Assembly (NCBI GenBank): GCA_900544255.1
Contig: UQUM01000013.1
Location: forward strand, 1-55,682
From: an uncultured Sutterella sp.
Lineage (GTDB): Bacteria; Pseudomonadota; Gammaproteobacteria; Burkholderiales; Burkholderiaceae_F
Length of the DNA stretch: 55,682 nt
Direction: 5' to 3'
The notes under the pieces are model-generated. The model was not told the DNA's origin. It worked only from the letters and a program-made list of their open reading frames with translations, and did no database searches. A program made the translations under genes and the position numbers. Positions 34,455-43,230 of the stretch are shown piece after piece. Within the stretch, counting starts at the first letter, position 1. The number at the start of each line of letters is the position of its first letter.

Positions 34455-35762
34455 TCAAATAAAGGGACTCACCAGAATTCCGACGAGCAAAAGAGGAATG
34501 TTGTAAACGAGGAACGTGGGGACGCACGTATCCCAGATGTGGTTGTGCTGACCGTCGGCATTTAAGCCGCTCGTGGGCCCTAAGGTACTGTCGGAAGCCG
34601 GAGACCCGGCGTCCCCCAAAGCGCCCGCCACCGTCATCAGGAGAATGGTCGCAGCCGGCGAAAACCCGACGGCTGAGCAAAGCGGCACGTAGATCACGGC
34701 CAAAATCGGTACGGTGCCGAAACTTGTGCCGATTCCCATGGTGACGAGAAGCCCGATGAGCGTGATGATGACGGCGGCAATCCATTGGCTCGAACCGATT
34801 AAGGGCACGACGCTTTCCACAAGCTGCGGTACGGCTCCCGTCGCTTTAAGAATGTTGGCGTAGCCCCCGGCAATCAGCATCACGAAGGCAATGAACCCCA
34901 TCATGGAGATGCCGCCTGTGATGTGTTCGTCCATTTTGGAGAAGGCGAAGGCGCCGCCCGCGAACATCACGATGAGTCCGATCAGGGCCGCCAACGGCAG
35001 GGATTCCAGGTAAATCTGCACGGCAACGGCCGCCGCGATCGCGGCGAGCGTGACGGCGTGTTTTTTCGTAAAGGACTGAGGAGCAGGGTTGGAATCGGCA
35101 CCGATGATGGGGCGGTCGTCATAGTGGCGGGGACGGCGGTAGAGAACGAGAATCGCAAAGGCAAGCCCCGCAAACATCGCAAGCCCCGCGATCCAGGCGA
35201 CGTGCGCGACGTCCGAGACCGTCGTCGCAAGGCCGTTCGTGGTGAGGCTGTCCGCTACGATACCTTGGAAAATAAGGCCGAACCCGATGGGGAGTGTAAT
35301 GTAGGGGGCCGTGAGCCCGAACCCCAGCGCGCAGGCCGTGGCACGGCGATCGAGCTGCATTGCGTTCATGAGTTTCAGCAACGGCGGAATCAGCAGCGGA
35401 ATAAAGGCGATGTGAACCGGTACGACGTTCTGCGACAGGCAGGCAATGAAGGCGAGCACAAAGCAGAATTGCACGGGGCGCTTACCCATGCGCGAAGAGA
35501 GCCAGTTCACCAGCATCTGCATGAGACCGGTATTGGCAATCGCGATTGCGAAGGTGCCCAGGAGAATGTAGGAGAGTGCCGTCGTGGCGTTCGTGGAAAA
35601 GCCCGCGGTGAGAAGATCCATGGACTTTGTGAGCCCCACGCCGCCTGTGACGCCGGCCGTGATGGCCGCCAGTAAAAGTGCGAGCAAAACATTGACGCGC
35701 ATCAGACAGAGAGCGCACAGCAGTAGGACGGATACGACGATGGGGTTTGTGATGATTGACAC
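34455..35762 (-). CDS. Na+/H+ antiporter family transporter (YuiF-like)
   Basis: This 435-residue membrane protein has about 11-12 hydrophobic helices and the layout of the YuiF-type antiporter/permease family (TNPIVVSVLLLCALCLMRVN at the start, LSQNVVPVHIAFIPLLIPPL, GIGTSFGTVPILAVIYVPL, DAGSPASDSTLGPTSGLN). Some relatives are predicted amino-acid carriers. Its likely co-transcription with an exported TenA-like protein raises the possibility that it imports a thiamine-derived or pyrimidine compound (inference). The substrate cannot be read from sequence. Confidence 0.75.
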   Translation of the reverse strand: MSIITNPIVVSVLLLCALCLMRVNVLLALLLAAITAGVTGGVGLTKSMDLLTAGFSTNATTALSYILLGTFAIAIANTGLMQMLVNWLSSRMGKRPVQFCFVLAFIACLSQNVVPVHIAFIPLLIPPLLKLMNAMQLDRRATACALGFGLTAPYITLPIGFGLIFQGIVADSLTTNGLATTVSDVAHVAWIAGLAMFAGLAFAILVLYRRPRHYDDRPIIGADSNPAPQSFTKKHAVTLAAIAAAVAVQIYLESLPLAALIGLIVMFAGGAFAFSKMDEHITGGISMMGFIAFVMLIAGGYANILKATGAVPQLVESVVPLIGSSQWIAAVIITLIGLLVTMGIGTSFGTVPILAVIYVPLCSAVGFSPAATILLMTVAGALGDAGSPASDSTLGPTSGLNADGQHNHIWDTCVPTFLVYNIPLLLVGILVSPFI

Positions 35763-35895
35763 GGCTCACCCTTATCGATAAAGGAAAAAACAATACAGAA
35801 ATTGCATTATCCCACAGGGAGAAATCGCTCGGCAACAATTTGTAGCATCCCTTCGGGGAAATATGTAGAATGCGCGCTCCTTACGACTTGTGGCT

Positions 35896-35911
35896 TAAGA
35901 CAGGTGTCTTA
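35896..35911. repeat. perfect palindrome before the dba-dsbI operon
   Basis: TAAGACA-GG-TGTCTTA is a 7-bp inverted repeat with a two-base centre, lying 35 bases upstream of the small dba-like gene and about 30 bases after a TAGAAT box. The position suits an operator in the 5' leader. Confidence 0.45.
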
Positions 35912-35946
35912 GGCATCACCTGAAGTCGGTATTTTCGGAAATCATC

Positions 35947-36114
35947 ATGGAATTTTTGGAACTCGTGATGCTTTTGGCGGCGGTGCTTTTGATTTGGTTC
36001 AAGCCCGAACGCGAAAAGCTCGCTTGGGGGCTTGCCGTCGGCGGCTGGCTGATGACGGTATTGATCTACGTGGGACACGTCTCCACGGGGATCCTCGGTG
36101 TGCTCAATCTTTAA
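35947..36114 (+). CDS. Dba-like small membrane protein upstream of dsbI
   Basis: This 55-residue frame begins MEFLELVMLLAAVLLIWF and has two hydrophobic segments (about 3-18 and 27-45) split by a charged KPEREK turn. It ends 11 bases before dsbI, and the dsbI ribosome site AAGGAG overlaps its stop codon. In Campylobacter jejuni a similarly sized membrane protein, Dba, is encoded just before dsbI and is translationally coupled to it. The size, topology and position match; sequence similarity to Dba itself needs a direct comparison. Confidence 0.75.
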   Translation: MEFLELVMLLAAVLLIWFKPEREKLAWGLAVGGWLMTVLIYVGHVSTGILGVLNL

Positions 36115-36125
36115 GGAGTCGGACA

Positions 36126-37655
36126 ATGACGGATTATTCTCAGCCCGTGTCCGCTTCGGATTTGGGTAAAGCAAAAACCTGGTACGACATCGTCTGCTGG
36201 GGTGGTTTGTTGATCGTTCTCCTGCCCGTGGGCATCGCGAACGTGATTTTGGGCTACATGATGGGCGACAGCCCCTGCACCCTCTGCTGGGGGCAGCGCG
36301 AAGAAATGGCCTTCATCGGTGTGGTGGCGCTCTTTATGGTGCGCTACGGCTTTAAGCCGAAGTACCTCGCGATGATGCTCGTGATGGCGGGCGTGGGGCT
36401 TTATTCTTCCTTCCGCCATTTGGGCAACCACGCCGCCCGCGACGTCGGTCAGGGGTTCGGCCTTGAAATCCTGGGCCTTCACACGCAGATGTGGGCGGAA
36501 ATCGTCTTCTGGTGCGTGGTGGTGCTCTTCGGTTTGGCCTGCTTCTTGGCGCCTCGCTTTGATGCGCTCATCGCGGAACTGAAGGGCCGTCCCTTCCGTC
36601 CGATGACGGGCTTTATGAAGTGGTCTTTCGGCATCGTGGCGGCGATCATCGCTTCGAACGCCTTTCAGGCCGCTTGGACGACGGGTTTGCCCCCGTACTG
36701 GGGCCAGGGCGATCCTTGGCGCTTCTCCTTTAACCCGAAGTATGTGACTTGGTCCGCAGACAGCTGGCAGGGCATGTGGGGCGGCATCAACTTCCTCGGT
36801 AAGCGCGACGTGAAGGAACCGGATTTCGCCTATCGCGACAACACTGCGAAGTTGGGTCTTACCTTTAAGCACGATGCGGCCGACGCCCCGGTGCCCGTGA
36901 ACGGTATGCTCGCGATTGCGGGCGAACGCAAGGTGCAGGGGATTGACGCGAAGTTGAACACCCTCTCCAAGATCCGCGGCGAATACGTGGTCACTTCGAA
37001 GTACGACTTCTGGTTCTTGAACGACGACCTCACGCCGAAGATTCACGCGTCGATGGATCCGTGGTTCAGCGCGAACGTTCTCGATATCGTGGGGGTGACG
37101 GCCTATAAGGACGACGCCTACGTCATCATGGGTTCCAATAAGACGATTCTGCGTTTCCGTCAGAATTCGAAGGCGGACGACGTGCGTGAATGGGCGAACT
37201 TCACCGCGGGTCGAGACGCCGTTGAACACGTGGGCGGTTTGGGGCGCTCCCGCATCGATACGGAACGCGCAAAGTTCAGCTACGTGCATTCTTCCGCGAC
37301 GGACGGCCGCTACATTTACACTGCAACCGTGCCCGACAACAAGAATAAGAAGAAGTTCGTGATCTCGAAGGCGATGCAGAAGGACTGGACGCTTTCAGCG
37401 GAATTCGAACCCGAAGCGAACCTCAAAGAAGGCCGCACCCTGGGCGAACTCTATGTGACCGGTATGGTCTACGAAGCCGGTAAGCTCTACTGCGTTTCCA
37501 AGAACTACAACGTTCTCGTGACGATCGACGTTGCGTCTGAAGCCGTGACCGACGTGAAGGCGCTCCCCGCCGAACTCACCGACATCCGCGGTTTGGTGAA
37601 GGACGGCGATACGTTTGAAGTCATTGATGGCAACCGCATCGTGACGCTCAGGTAA
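36126..37655 (+). CDS. dsbI: DsbI-type thiol oxidoreductase (DsbB domain plus beta-propeller)
   Basis: The 509-residue protein starts with a five-helix DsbB-like membrane domain (about 22-185) holding the redox pair in SPCTLCWGQREEMAF (Cys51, Cys54) and the following Gln-Arg typical of DsbB. The rest (about 200-509) is a soluble, strand-rich, propeller-like domain. That fusion is the hallmark of DsbI of Campylobacter and Helicobacter. The second periplasmic cysteine pair of DsbB (Cys104/Cys130 in E. coli) is missing: the loop at about 93-125 has no Cys. The start at 36126 has AAGGAG at the proper distance; upstream in-frame codons overlap the dba-like gene. No DsbA/DsbL partner is in the window. 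Confidence 0.85.
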   Translation: MTDYSQPVSASDLGKAKTWYDIVCWGGLLIVLLPVGIANVILGYMMGDSPCTLCWGQREEMAFIGVVALFMVRYGFKPKYLAMMLVMAGVGLYSSFRHLGNHAARDVGQGFGLEILGLHTQMWAEIVFWCVVVLFGLACFLAPRFDALIAELKGRPFRPMTGFMKWSFGIVAAIIASNAFQAAWTTGLPPYWGQGDPWRFSFNPKYVTWSADSWQGMWGGINFLGKRDVKEPDFAYRDNTAKLGLTFKHDAADAPVPVNGMLAIAGERKVQGIDAKLNTLSKIRGEYVVTSKYDFWFLNDDLTPKIHASMDPWFSANVLDIVGVTAYKDDAYVIMGSNKTILRFRQNSKADDVREWANFTAGRDAVEHVGGLGRSRIDTERAKFSYVHSSATDGRYIYTATVPDNKNKKKFVISKAMQKDWTLSAEFEPEANLKEGRTLGELYVTGMVYEAGKLYCVSKNYNVLVTIDVASEAVTDVKALPAELTDIRGLVKDGDTFEVIDGNRIVTLR

Positions 37656-37686
37656 TCTTCTGACGACTTGCGTCAAAAATGCCCCC

Positions 37687-37725
37687 GGTTCCCAGTGAGG
37701 AGTCGGGGGGTTCTGGTTTTTGAAG
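37687..37725 (+). terminator. probable terminator after dsbI
   Basis: CCCCCG and CGGGGG form a GC stem with a 16-base loop about 25 bases after the dsbI stop, followed by GTTCTGGTTTTT. Confidence 0.5.
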
Positions 37726-37773
37726 GGTGCCGACAGGCCGCCGTCCGGTGGTGACAGTCGTTTTGAGTGTAAC

Positions 37774-37801
37774 AAAAAGCTTCCCGAAGGAGGCTTTTAG
37801 A
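37774..37801 (-). terminator. probable terminator of the ankyrin gene
   Basis: On the minus strand AAAAGC-c-TCC pairs imperfectly with GGA-AGCTTTT around a TTCG-containing loop, running into a T-rich tract. It lies about 20 bases after the ankyrin-gene stop codon. Confidence 0.5.
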
Positions 37802-37818
37802 AGAAAGGGGGCAAGCCC

Positions 37819-38529
37819 TTATTCTTCGTCCGCAATCGTATCCGCAAAGAGCTTCAGCGCGCGGTAGAGATCGTAATTATCTGCGACGGCGCCGTCTTCG
37901 ACTTCCAACGCTTCTTCCAGCGTACGGCAGTGCTGCGCCTTTAAGAACCCCAAAAGCACCGTGCGGTCGATTGCCATCTGAGAAATGCGGGACATCACGT
38001 TGTAGTACGTTTCATCAGACAGCGGTTTCACCTGAATGAAGGAGAGTTCAATGTCGGGCGTATCGTCTTCGTCCGCTTCCCCCTCTTCTTCCTCTGAATC
38101 TTCCTCTTCCGAAGTTTCATCATCGCTTTCAGACGTTTCGTCCGAATCGCCTTCGAAATCTTCGGTGGATTCTTCCGTTGCTTCTTCAACGGGTTCTTGC
38201 TCGTCGTTCGACTCCGCTTCCGAAGCGGCTTTTTCAAGGCACGCAATCATGGCGGGGTTCCCGGTTTTCTGCGCGAGTTCCAAGGGCGTAATGCCTTCGT
38301 CGTCCGCAAATTCCGGGTCGGCGCCGTACTGAACAAGAAGTTCGACAATGGCGGGCTGCAGGGCGGAAATTGCTTCCGTCAGAAGCGTGGCACCGCTTTT
38401 GGGAGATTCGAGGTTGGGATCGACGCCCTGCTCCATGGCCCAACGGACGAACTCGATCTTGCCTTCGTCGATGACGCGGAAGAGAAAGTCAATTTCCTGT
38501 TCGGAACATTCGTGATGCTGGGCAGCCAT
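37819..38529 (-). CDS. ankyrin-repeat protein with a long acidic linker
   Basis: The 236-residue protein has about three ankyrin-type repeats in the first ~95 residues (EQGVDPNLESPKSGATLLTEA, then LVQYGADPEFADDEGITPLE). A very acidic Glu/Asp/Ser-rich segment follows (about 95-165, runs such as SEEEDSEEEEGEADEDD), then a C-terminal globular part (about 165-236) of unknown family. There is no signal peptide or membrane segment, so it is probably cytoplasmic and protein-binding. It stands alone between dsbI and a gene-poor stretch. Confidence 0.75.
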   Translation of the reverse strand: MAAQHHECSEQEIDFLFRVIDEGKIEFVRWAMEQGVDPNLESPKSGATLLTEAISALQPAIVELLVQYGADPEFADDEGITPLELAQKTGNPAMIACLEKAASEAESNDEQEPVEEATEESTEDFEGDSDETSESDDETSEEEDSEEEEGEADEDDTPDIELSFIQVKPLSDETYYNVMSRISQMAIDRTVLLGFLKAQHCRTLEEALEVEDGAVADNYDLYRALKLFADTIADEE

Positions 38530-38852
38530 TTTGGATTATCGGGGGTAATGAGGTTGATTATTGATCGGCTTGAGGGGAGTCAGGGAAACGACTCACCTTG
38601 TTGAGGGGCGCAAATATAGCGGATTTTTCGGGCCGCGGATAAGCAGGAAAACTCGAAAAGGCACGATGAAAAAAATGCCGGCGGTGACGCCCGTAGAAAG
38701 AGACGTGGTACAGGACTATTTCAGAAGACTGATTTTTTTTCGATCCGACGGCGCACGTCCGCATCGGTGCCGTACACCGGATAACGGTCGGAAGCGGTGT
38801 CTGCGCGGCGCGATATAGAGAGTTTGGTAAAGCGTTTGAAATTAGCGTGAGA
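38530..38852. other. gene-poor stretch
   Basis: I see nothing convincing in these ~320 bases. A 50-codon frame beginning ATGAAAAAAATGCCGGCG near 38666 has no recognisable product and no ribosome site. The promoter of the ankyrin gene must lie near 38530-38600. Confidence 0.4.
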
Positions 38853-39314
38853 TCAAAAAACGACCGGTATTGAAACGTCGGCCTCAGGTGGGTTAACGGG
38901 CGGTTTAACGCGGTCAATCATTGCGCGGAAGTCGCCTTTTTGTCGGGCGAGGAGTTCCTTGCCGCTGCGGATGGTGCCGAGGATGTAGAGACTCTCGCTG
39001 TAGCCTATGTCCTGATAGAAGACGGCGAGATTTCCCCAAGGCGCGTAGTAGCAAAAGTTCCCCTTCGTTTCTTCGGCGTGGATGTCACTCGCAATTGAGA
39101 GTTTCTGCTGCAGGTAGTTGTTTTTTTTCGTTGCCGTTGAAGTCTTCGGACATGAGCGTCATCGGCCGTTGAGTGAGAAAGGCGTGGACCATCGGGGTGT
39201 CCAAAAGATTGATGATGATTTCGTGACCGGCAAAGGTCATTTTGACGCCGTCGCCTGCGGCGGTACCCGAAGCGGCGACGGTGGCCGCTACAGTAGCGAC
39301 AGCAAGAATTTTTT
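38853..39314 (-). pseudogene. cyclophilin-like fold protein, start lost and frameshifted
   Basis: Reading leftward, one frame gives a signal-like stretch (KILAVATVAATVAASGTAAG), then MTFAGHEIIINLLDTPMVHA and PMTLMSEDFNGNEK. After an A8 tract (39121-39128) the match moves to another frame: NYLQQKLSIASDIHAEETKG, then NFCYYAPWGNLAVFYQDIGY and a stop at 38853. Together this is the small bacterial cyclophilin-like domain. One A fewer would restore the frame through ...NEKNNYLQQ. Where the start should be, the sequence reads ATA TAA AAA ATT CTT instead of an expected ATG AAA AAA ATT CTT, so the initiation codon also seems lost. Confidence 0.75.
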
Positions 39315-39499
39315 ATATAAAATTTTCTGAAATAAAGTGAAAAAAGGGTAGTACAGACAATACGAATCGAAGTGCATTTTTCTATCGATTTACTATTTTT
39401 TTTCCAAATTTATCTGAACGCGCTAAAGTAAGACGTATCGGTAGCAGCCGATTCCCCGGTTGCACCGGCGAAAAATTCATAAAAAAGGAGAGTAGAACG

Positions 39500-40906
39500 A
39501 TGTTTGATCTTCTCATCAAGGGCGCTCATGTGGTCGATCCGTTGAACCACGTCAACGGTAAGGCCGATGTGGCGGTGAAAGGCGGCAAGATTGCCGCCGT
39601 GGGGCGCGATCTTACGGGGGACGCTAAGGAAATCGTCGACTTCTCGGGGTACGTCCTGCAGCCAGGCATCATCGACAGCCACGTGCATTTGGGCAGTATG
39701 TGGGGCAGTCCCTACGGCGCGCGGATGCTCGCAATGAAGGGGGTGACGACGTGCCTTGACATGGCGGGTCCCTTGGAAGACATCCTTGATAAAGTGCCCG
39801 AATACGGTGCCGGGATCAACATGGCAATTCTGCAGTTCGCCTCGCCCCCCTTTACCTTCAAGAACGACCATCCCACAAAGTCGGAGATGGAAGCTCTGAT
39901 CGACAAGAGCCTTGATGACGGGGCGCTCGGCGTGAAACTTTTGGGCGGACACTACCCCTTGAAACCCGACGTGTCGTCGCTTCTTATCAAGACTGCACTT
40001 GAACGCCGCGCCTACGTCGCTTGGCATGCCGGCACGAGCGAACACGGTTCCAACATCGAGGGCATGCAGGAAGCCGTGGCGATGGCGGACGGCTATCCGC
40101 TGCATCTCGCGCACATCAATGCCTACTGCCGCGGCGCGATCAAGAACGAATTGGAAGAAGTGGCAATTGCGATCGATCTTTTGAAGAAGAACCCCAACAT
40201 CTTCTGCGAAAGCTACATTTCGCCTAAGAACGGCACGCGTCTGACGTGCGACGAAACCGGGAAGATTCAGTCCAAGGTAACGGGGAACTGCCTGAGAAAA
40301 TTCGGTTTCTCCGAAGACCGCGACGGGGTGAAGAAAGCTATTTTGGCCGGGAAGGCTTTCGTTGTTTACGACGCGGGCGGCTATTCCGACCTGATGACGG
40401 GCGAAGAAGCGCTGAAACTCTGGGAAGATGCCGGTACGAATGTGGGCGGCAGTTTCAACGTCAATCCGCCGATGCCCCGCATCATGCTTGCGGAAGCCAA
40501 GCGCGACGACGGCAGTTTCGTGGTTGATGCAATTTCGACGGACGGCGGCTGCATCCCGCGCAACGTCATTTTGTCGCAGGGTTTGTCGCTCGTGAAGCTT
40601 GACATTCTGAGTCTTTCGGAGTTTGCGCAGAAGACGTCCCTGAACCCTGCCCGTATGCTGCGCTTGACGACGAAGGGGCATCTCTCCGTGGGCGCGGACG
40701 CCGATATGACGATCTACGACTACGCCACACAGGAACCGAAGGCTACTTTTGTGGAAGGCCGCAAGGTGCTCTGGGACGGCAAGGTCATTGCCAAGGGCGC
40801 GACCGTCATCTGCACGGAACGCGGTAAGGAGGCGATTGAAAAACGCGGCATGAAAGCCGTGGTGGTGGATCCGGGCCGTCAGGTGGAACGTGTGAAGGCA
40901 CTTTGA
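39500..40906 (+). CDS. amidohydrolase-superfamily enzyme (dihydroorotase/aminoacylase-like)
   Basis: The 468-residue protein shows the amidohydrolase metal centre: DSHVHLG (first His pair), a probable carboxylated Lys in GVKLLGGHYP, His in AWHAGTSEHG, His in LHLAHIN, and the late Asp in STDGG. The composite beta-sandwich is formed by residues 1-60 and the C terminus (HLSVGADADMTIYDY). It belongs with dihydroorotases, hydantoinases and D-aminoacylases that hydrolyse amide or cyclic imide bonds; the substrate is not readable. It has a ribosome site (AAAGGAG) and its own terminator, so it is probably monocistronic. Confidence 0.85.
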   Translation: MFDLLIKGAHVVDPLNHVNGKADVAVKGGKIAAVGRDLTGDAKEIVDFSGYVLQPGIIDSHVHLGSMWGSPYGARMLAMKGVTTCLDMAGPLEDILDKVPEYGAGINMAILQFASPPFTFKNDHPTKSEMEALIDKSLDDGALGVKLLGGHYPLKPDVSSLLIKTALERRAYVAWHAGTSEHGSNIEGMQEAVAMADGYPLHLAHINAYCRGAIKNELEEVAIAIDLLKKNPNIFCESYISPKNGTRLTCDETGKIQSKVTGNCLRKFGFSEDRDGVKKAILAGKAFVVYDAGGYSDLMTGEEALKLWEDAGTNVGGSFNVNPPMPRIMLAEAKRDDGSFVVDAISTDGGCIPRNVILSQGLSLVKLDILSLSEFAQKTSLNPARMLRLTTKGHLSVGADADMTIYDYATQEPKATFVEGRKVLWDGKVIAKGATVICTERGKEAIEKRGMKAVVVDPGRQVERVKAL

Positions 40907-40928
40907 ATGAAGACTGAATAACCCTCAG

Positions 40929-40966
40929 ATGCCTGCCGGAAGTGAATGCCTGGCAGGCATTTCTTT
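40929..40966 (+). terminator. terminator of the amidohydrolase gene
   Basis: ATGCCTGCC (40929-40937) pairs with GGCAGGCAT (40952-40960) around a 14-base loop, followed by TTCTTT. Confidence 0.75.
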
Positions 40967-41059
40967 CGAGCGGGAACCGTTTCACAAAGGACGGGCGAAA
41001 ATGGGCGAATTTGGGTTGCCCGTTCTTAAAGCGAATGGAGGTGTGTTGAACTTTCCAGG

Positions 41060-42334
41060 CTATGAGGATTCGCGGCCGTCTTTTTTCCGCAGGAGCAGCC
41101 ATTCTTTGGGGACGGCAGAGAAGCCGCAGACGGATGCAAAGCTTTTTAAGTTCTCGTCACTGACGGGGCCGTCGCCGATCTCCATCGCCTTGAGCGTGTT
41201 CTGCGAGACCCTCATGGCGGACGCCCAAATGCGTCGGCTGTAACCGAGCTCGACTCGAATTTCTCTCAAAGCTTGGCCGAGTGAGATAAAAACCGGTTTC
41301 TTGACCGGTAACAGGTGCCGCGGCAGTGATACTTTCAGTTTGTCCGCGACTTCGGTGAGAAGCGTCGGTTGAATCGGCGTCCGATCGTTTTCCATCGCCC
41401 GCAGTTCATCTTCCGTTAGGCCGAGGCGATCGGCAAGCTCTGCGACGGTGTAGAGGTTCTCCAAGCGGGTACGACGCAACCACATGGCTTCGGGCGAAGC
41501 GTCGCGCCGCAGCATACCGTCCGGATCCTCAGACCCTCGGATGTCGATATACCAGGCATTGGAAATGACGGTCGGTATGTAGGAGCGTCCCGTGAGAGCC
41601 ATGAGCGCCATGATTTTTTCGTGAGTCGGGCGGTAACGTGAGTTCTTTTCAAACCATTTTTCTACCACGCGCTCCGGAACCTCAAGATGCTCGGCAATGT
41701 AGGGGATGCTCGTGATGCCGTTTTTAATCAGAAATTCCCGCAGGGCCGCGATTGTGTAGGGACAGACGCCTTTGACGGAGTGTTGGTTCAGACGAGGTTT
41801 CTGTGAGGGGAGCACCGTGATCCCCCAGCGATCCTGATAGCGTTCGGTGGCGTTTTCATCCAAAATTTTCTGAGGCACCGGGGCGGCGAACACCTCGGCC
41901 GCTTGTTTGAGGAGTTCGTTTGTCGGACGGTGCCGCCCGCGTTCCACGCGGCTTACGACGGTGGGGGAGACGCTGAGCCGTCGGGAAAGTTCTGCTTGGG
42001 ACAGTTTGGCTTTCACGCGGTTTTCCCGCAGCCACCGGGCGGCGGGCGGCACGTCGTCGTTTACCACGTCGCAGGGTTTTACGACTCCGACGTTGTCGGC
42101 TTCATACCCCTTTCGAATCAAGGCGGGCAACGTCTTGAGACCGAAATACTGCGTCATCCGGGTCAAAACGGCTTGGCTTGGGCGCCCGGCGGGGTTGACG
42201 GACGTCATCGTGCGGAAGTACCCGGGTTTAAGCCCGAGGAACGCTTCCAGGGGCGCAAAATCGGTGACCTTTTTTTTGCGGAAGAACGTACGGAGGGCTT
42301 CGGCCGTATGGGGAAAGCGACGTTTTTCAGGCAT
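41060..42334 (-). CDS. protein with five tandem XRE/HTH-like units
   Basis: Starting at ATG 42334 the protein has 424 residues. Five segments with the lambda-repressor-like helix pattern follow each other: EALRTFFRKKKVTDFAPLEA..., WLRENRVKAKLSQAELSRR... (the clearest XRE unit, with SPTVVSRVERGRHRPTNE), ALREFLIKNGITSIPYIAEH..., WLRRTRLENLYTVAELADRL... and ALREIRVELGYSRRIWASAM.... Spacing is roughly 80-95 residues. A TTG at 42403 would add 23 residues. No enzyme or ligand domain is visible. It is divergent from the YczE-like membrane gene, about 130 bases apart, and may regulate it. It could also be a phage-derived or antitoxin-like regulator. Confidence 0.75.
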   Translation of the reverse strand: MPEKRRFPHTAEALRTFFRKKKVTDFAPLEAFLGLKPGYFRTMTSVNPAGRPSQAVLTRMTQYFGLKTLPALIRKGYEADNVGVVKPCDVVNDDVPPAARWLRENRVKAKLSQAELSRRLSVSPTVVSRVERGRHRPTNELLKQAAEVFAAPVPQKILDENATERYQDRWGITVLPSQKPRLNQHSVKGVCPYTIAALREFLIKNGITSIPYIAEHLEVPERVVEKWFEKNSRYRPTHEKIMALMALTGRSYIPTVISNAWYIDIRGSEDPDGMLRRDASPEAMWLRRTRLENLYTVAELADRLGLTEDELRAMENDRTPIQPTLLTEVADKLKVSLPRHLLPVKKPVFISLGQALREIRVELGYSRRIWASAMRVSQNTLKAMEIGDGPVSDENLKSFASVCGFSAVPKEWLLLRKKDGRESS

Positions 42335-42461
42335 GGCGGCAGAGGGTGAAAAAGACGGACGAATTGTATCGGTGAGGAAGTCCTTCAGAAGACTTTTTGG
42401 CAAAAACCGGATCGGGATCGCTTAAGATGGCGATCCGTTAGTTCTCGGAGACGGCAACGAA

Positions 42462-43133
42462 ATGACGGTTGACTTTGAAAAATCGGTAAAACTTGCAGGG
42501 CGTTGGGGGTTGTTGGGGCTCGGCATGTTTACGTCAGCCTCCGGCATTGCCTGTGTGGCACAGGCGCAGTTGGGAACAACGCCTATTTCAAGTACTCCCT
42601 ATGTGTTGGCGGCCATCACGGGACTTACCTTCGGGCAGACGACGTTTTGGGTCAATGTGTTTTTTGTCTTCATGCAGTGGGTGCTTCTGCGCAAACTTTT
42701 TCATTGGACGACCCTCTGGCAGATTCCGAGCGTATGGATCTTCGGGCTTTTTATTGATCGCGGTATGCAGCTCTTTGCCTCGGCCGCTCAATGGGCCGCG
42801 GCGTCAGGCTGGTGGGCGCAGATGCTGATGAGTTTGACAGGCAACGTCATTCTTTCGTTGGGTATCGTGATGCAGGTGGAATCGAAAACGCTCGTTCAGC
42901 CCGGCGAAGGCGTAGTGCTCGCGGCATCCGTGCGGTTTAAGAAGCCCTTCGGCAACATGAAGATTGTGAACGACGTTCTGCTGGTACTGCTCGCCTTGGT
43001 TTTGGGTTTTGCGTTCTTGGGCGGGCCCGTCGGGGTGCGGGAAGGGACGCTCGTTTCCGCGGTGATGGTGGGGCTTTGCGTGAAAGGCTGGTACCGGGTG
43101 TTGTCGTGGGTAAGATCGAATCGGGAAAACTGA
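42462..43133 (+). CDS. YczE/YitT-type membrane protein
   Basis: The 223-residue protein has five to six membrane helices. The sequence GIACVAQAQLGTTPISSTPYVLA and the following GLTFGQTTFWVNVFFVFMQ resemble the YczE/YitT (DUF161-like) group of uncharacterised inner-membrane proteins. Relatives have been linked to export or regulation of secondary metabolism, but no firm function is known. It is divergent from the multi-HTH gene. Confidence 0.7.
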   Translation: MTVDFEKSVKLAGRWGLLGLGMFTSASGIACVAQAQLGTTPISSTPYVLAAITGLTFGQTTFWVNVFFVFMQWVLLRKLFHWTTLWQIPSVWIFGLFIDRGMQLFASAAQWAAASGWWAQMLMSLTGNVILSLGIVMQVESKTLVQPGEGVVLAASVRFKKPFGNMKIVNDVLLVLLALVLGFAFLGGPVGVREGTLVSAVMVGLCVKGWYRVLSWVRSNREN

Positions 43134-43230
43134 TGGCAAAAACGGCATTCTGAAACGGGCAGCGGTACACTTCCGACGTCTGTTTTTGGGAGATGCGCCG
43201 CTGGGTGCGCGTCGTTTTTCAGGAGATAAG

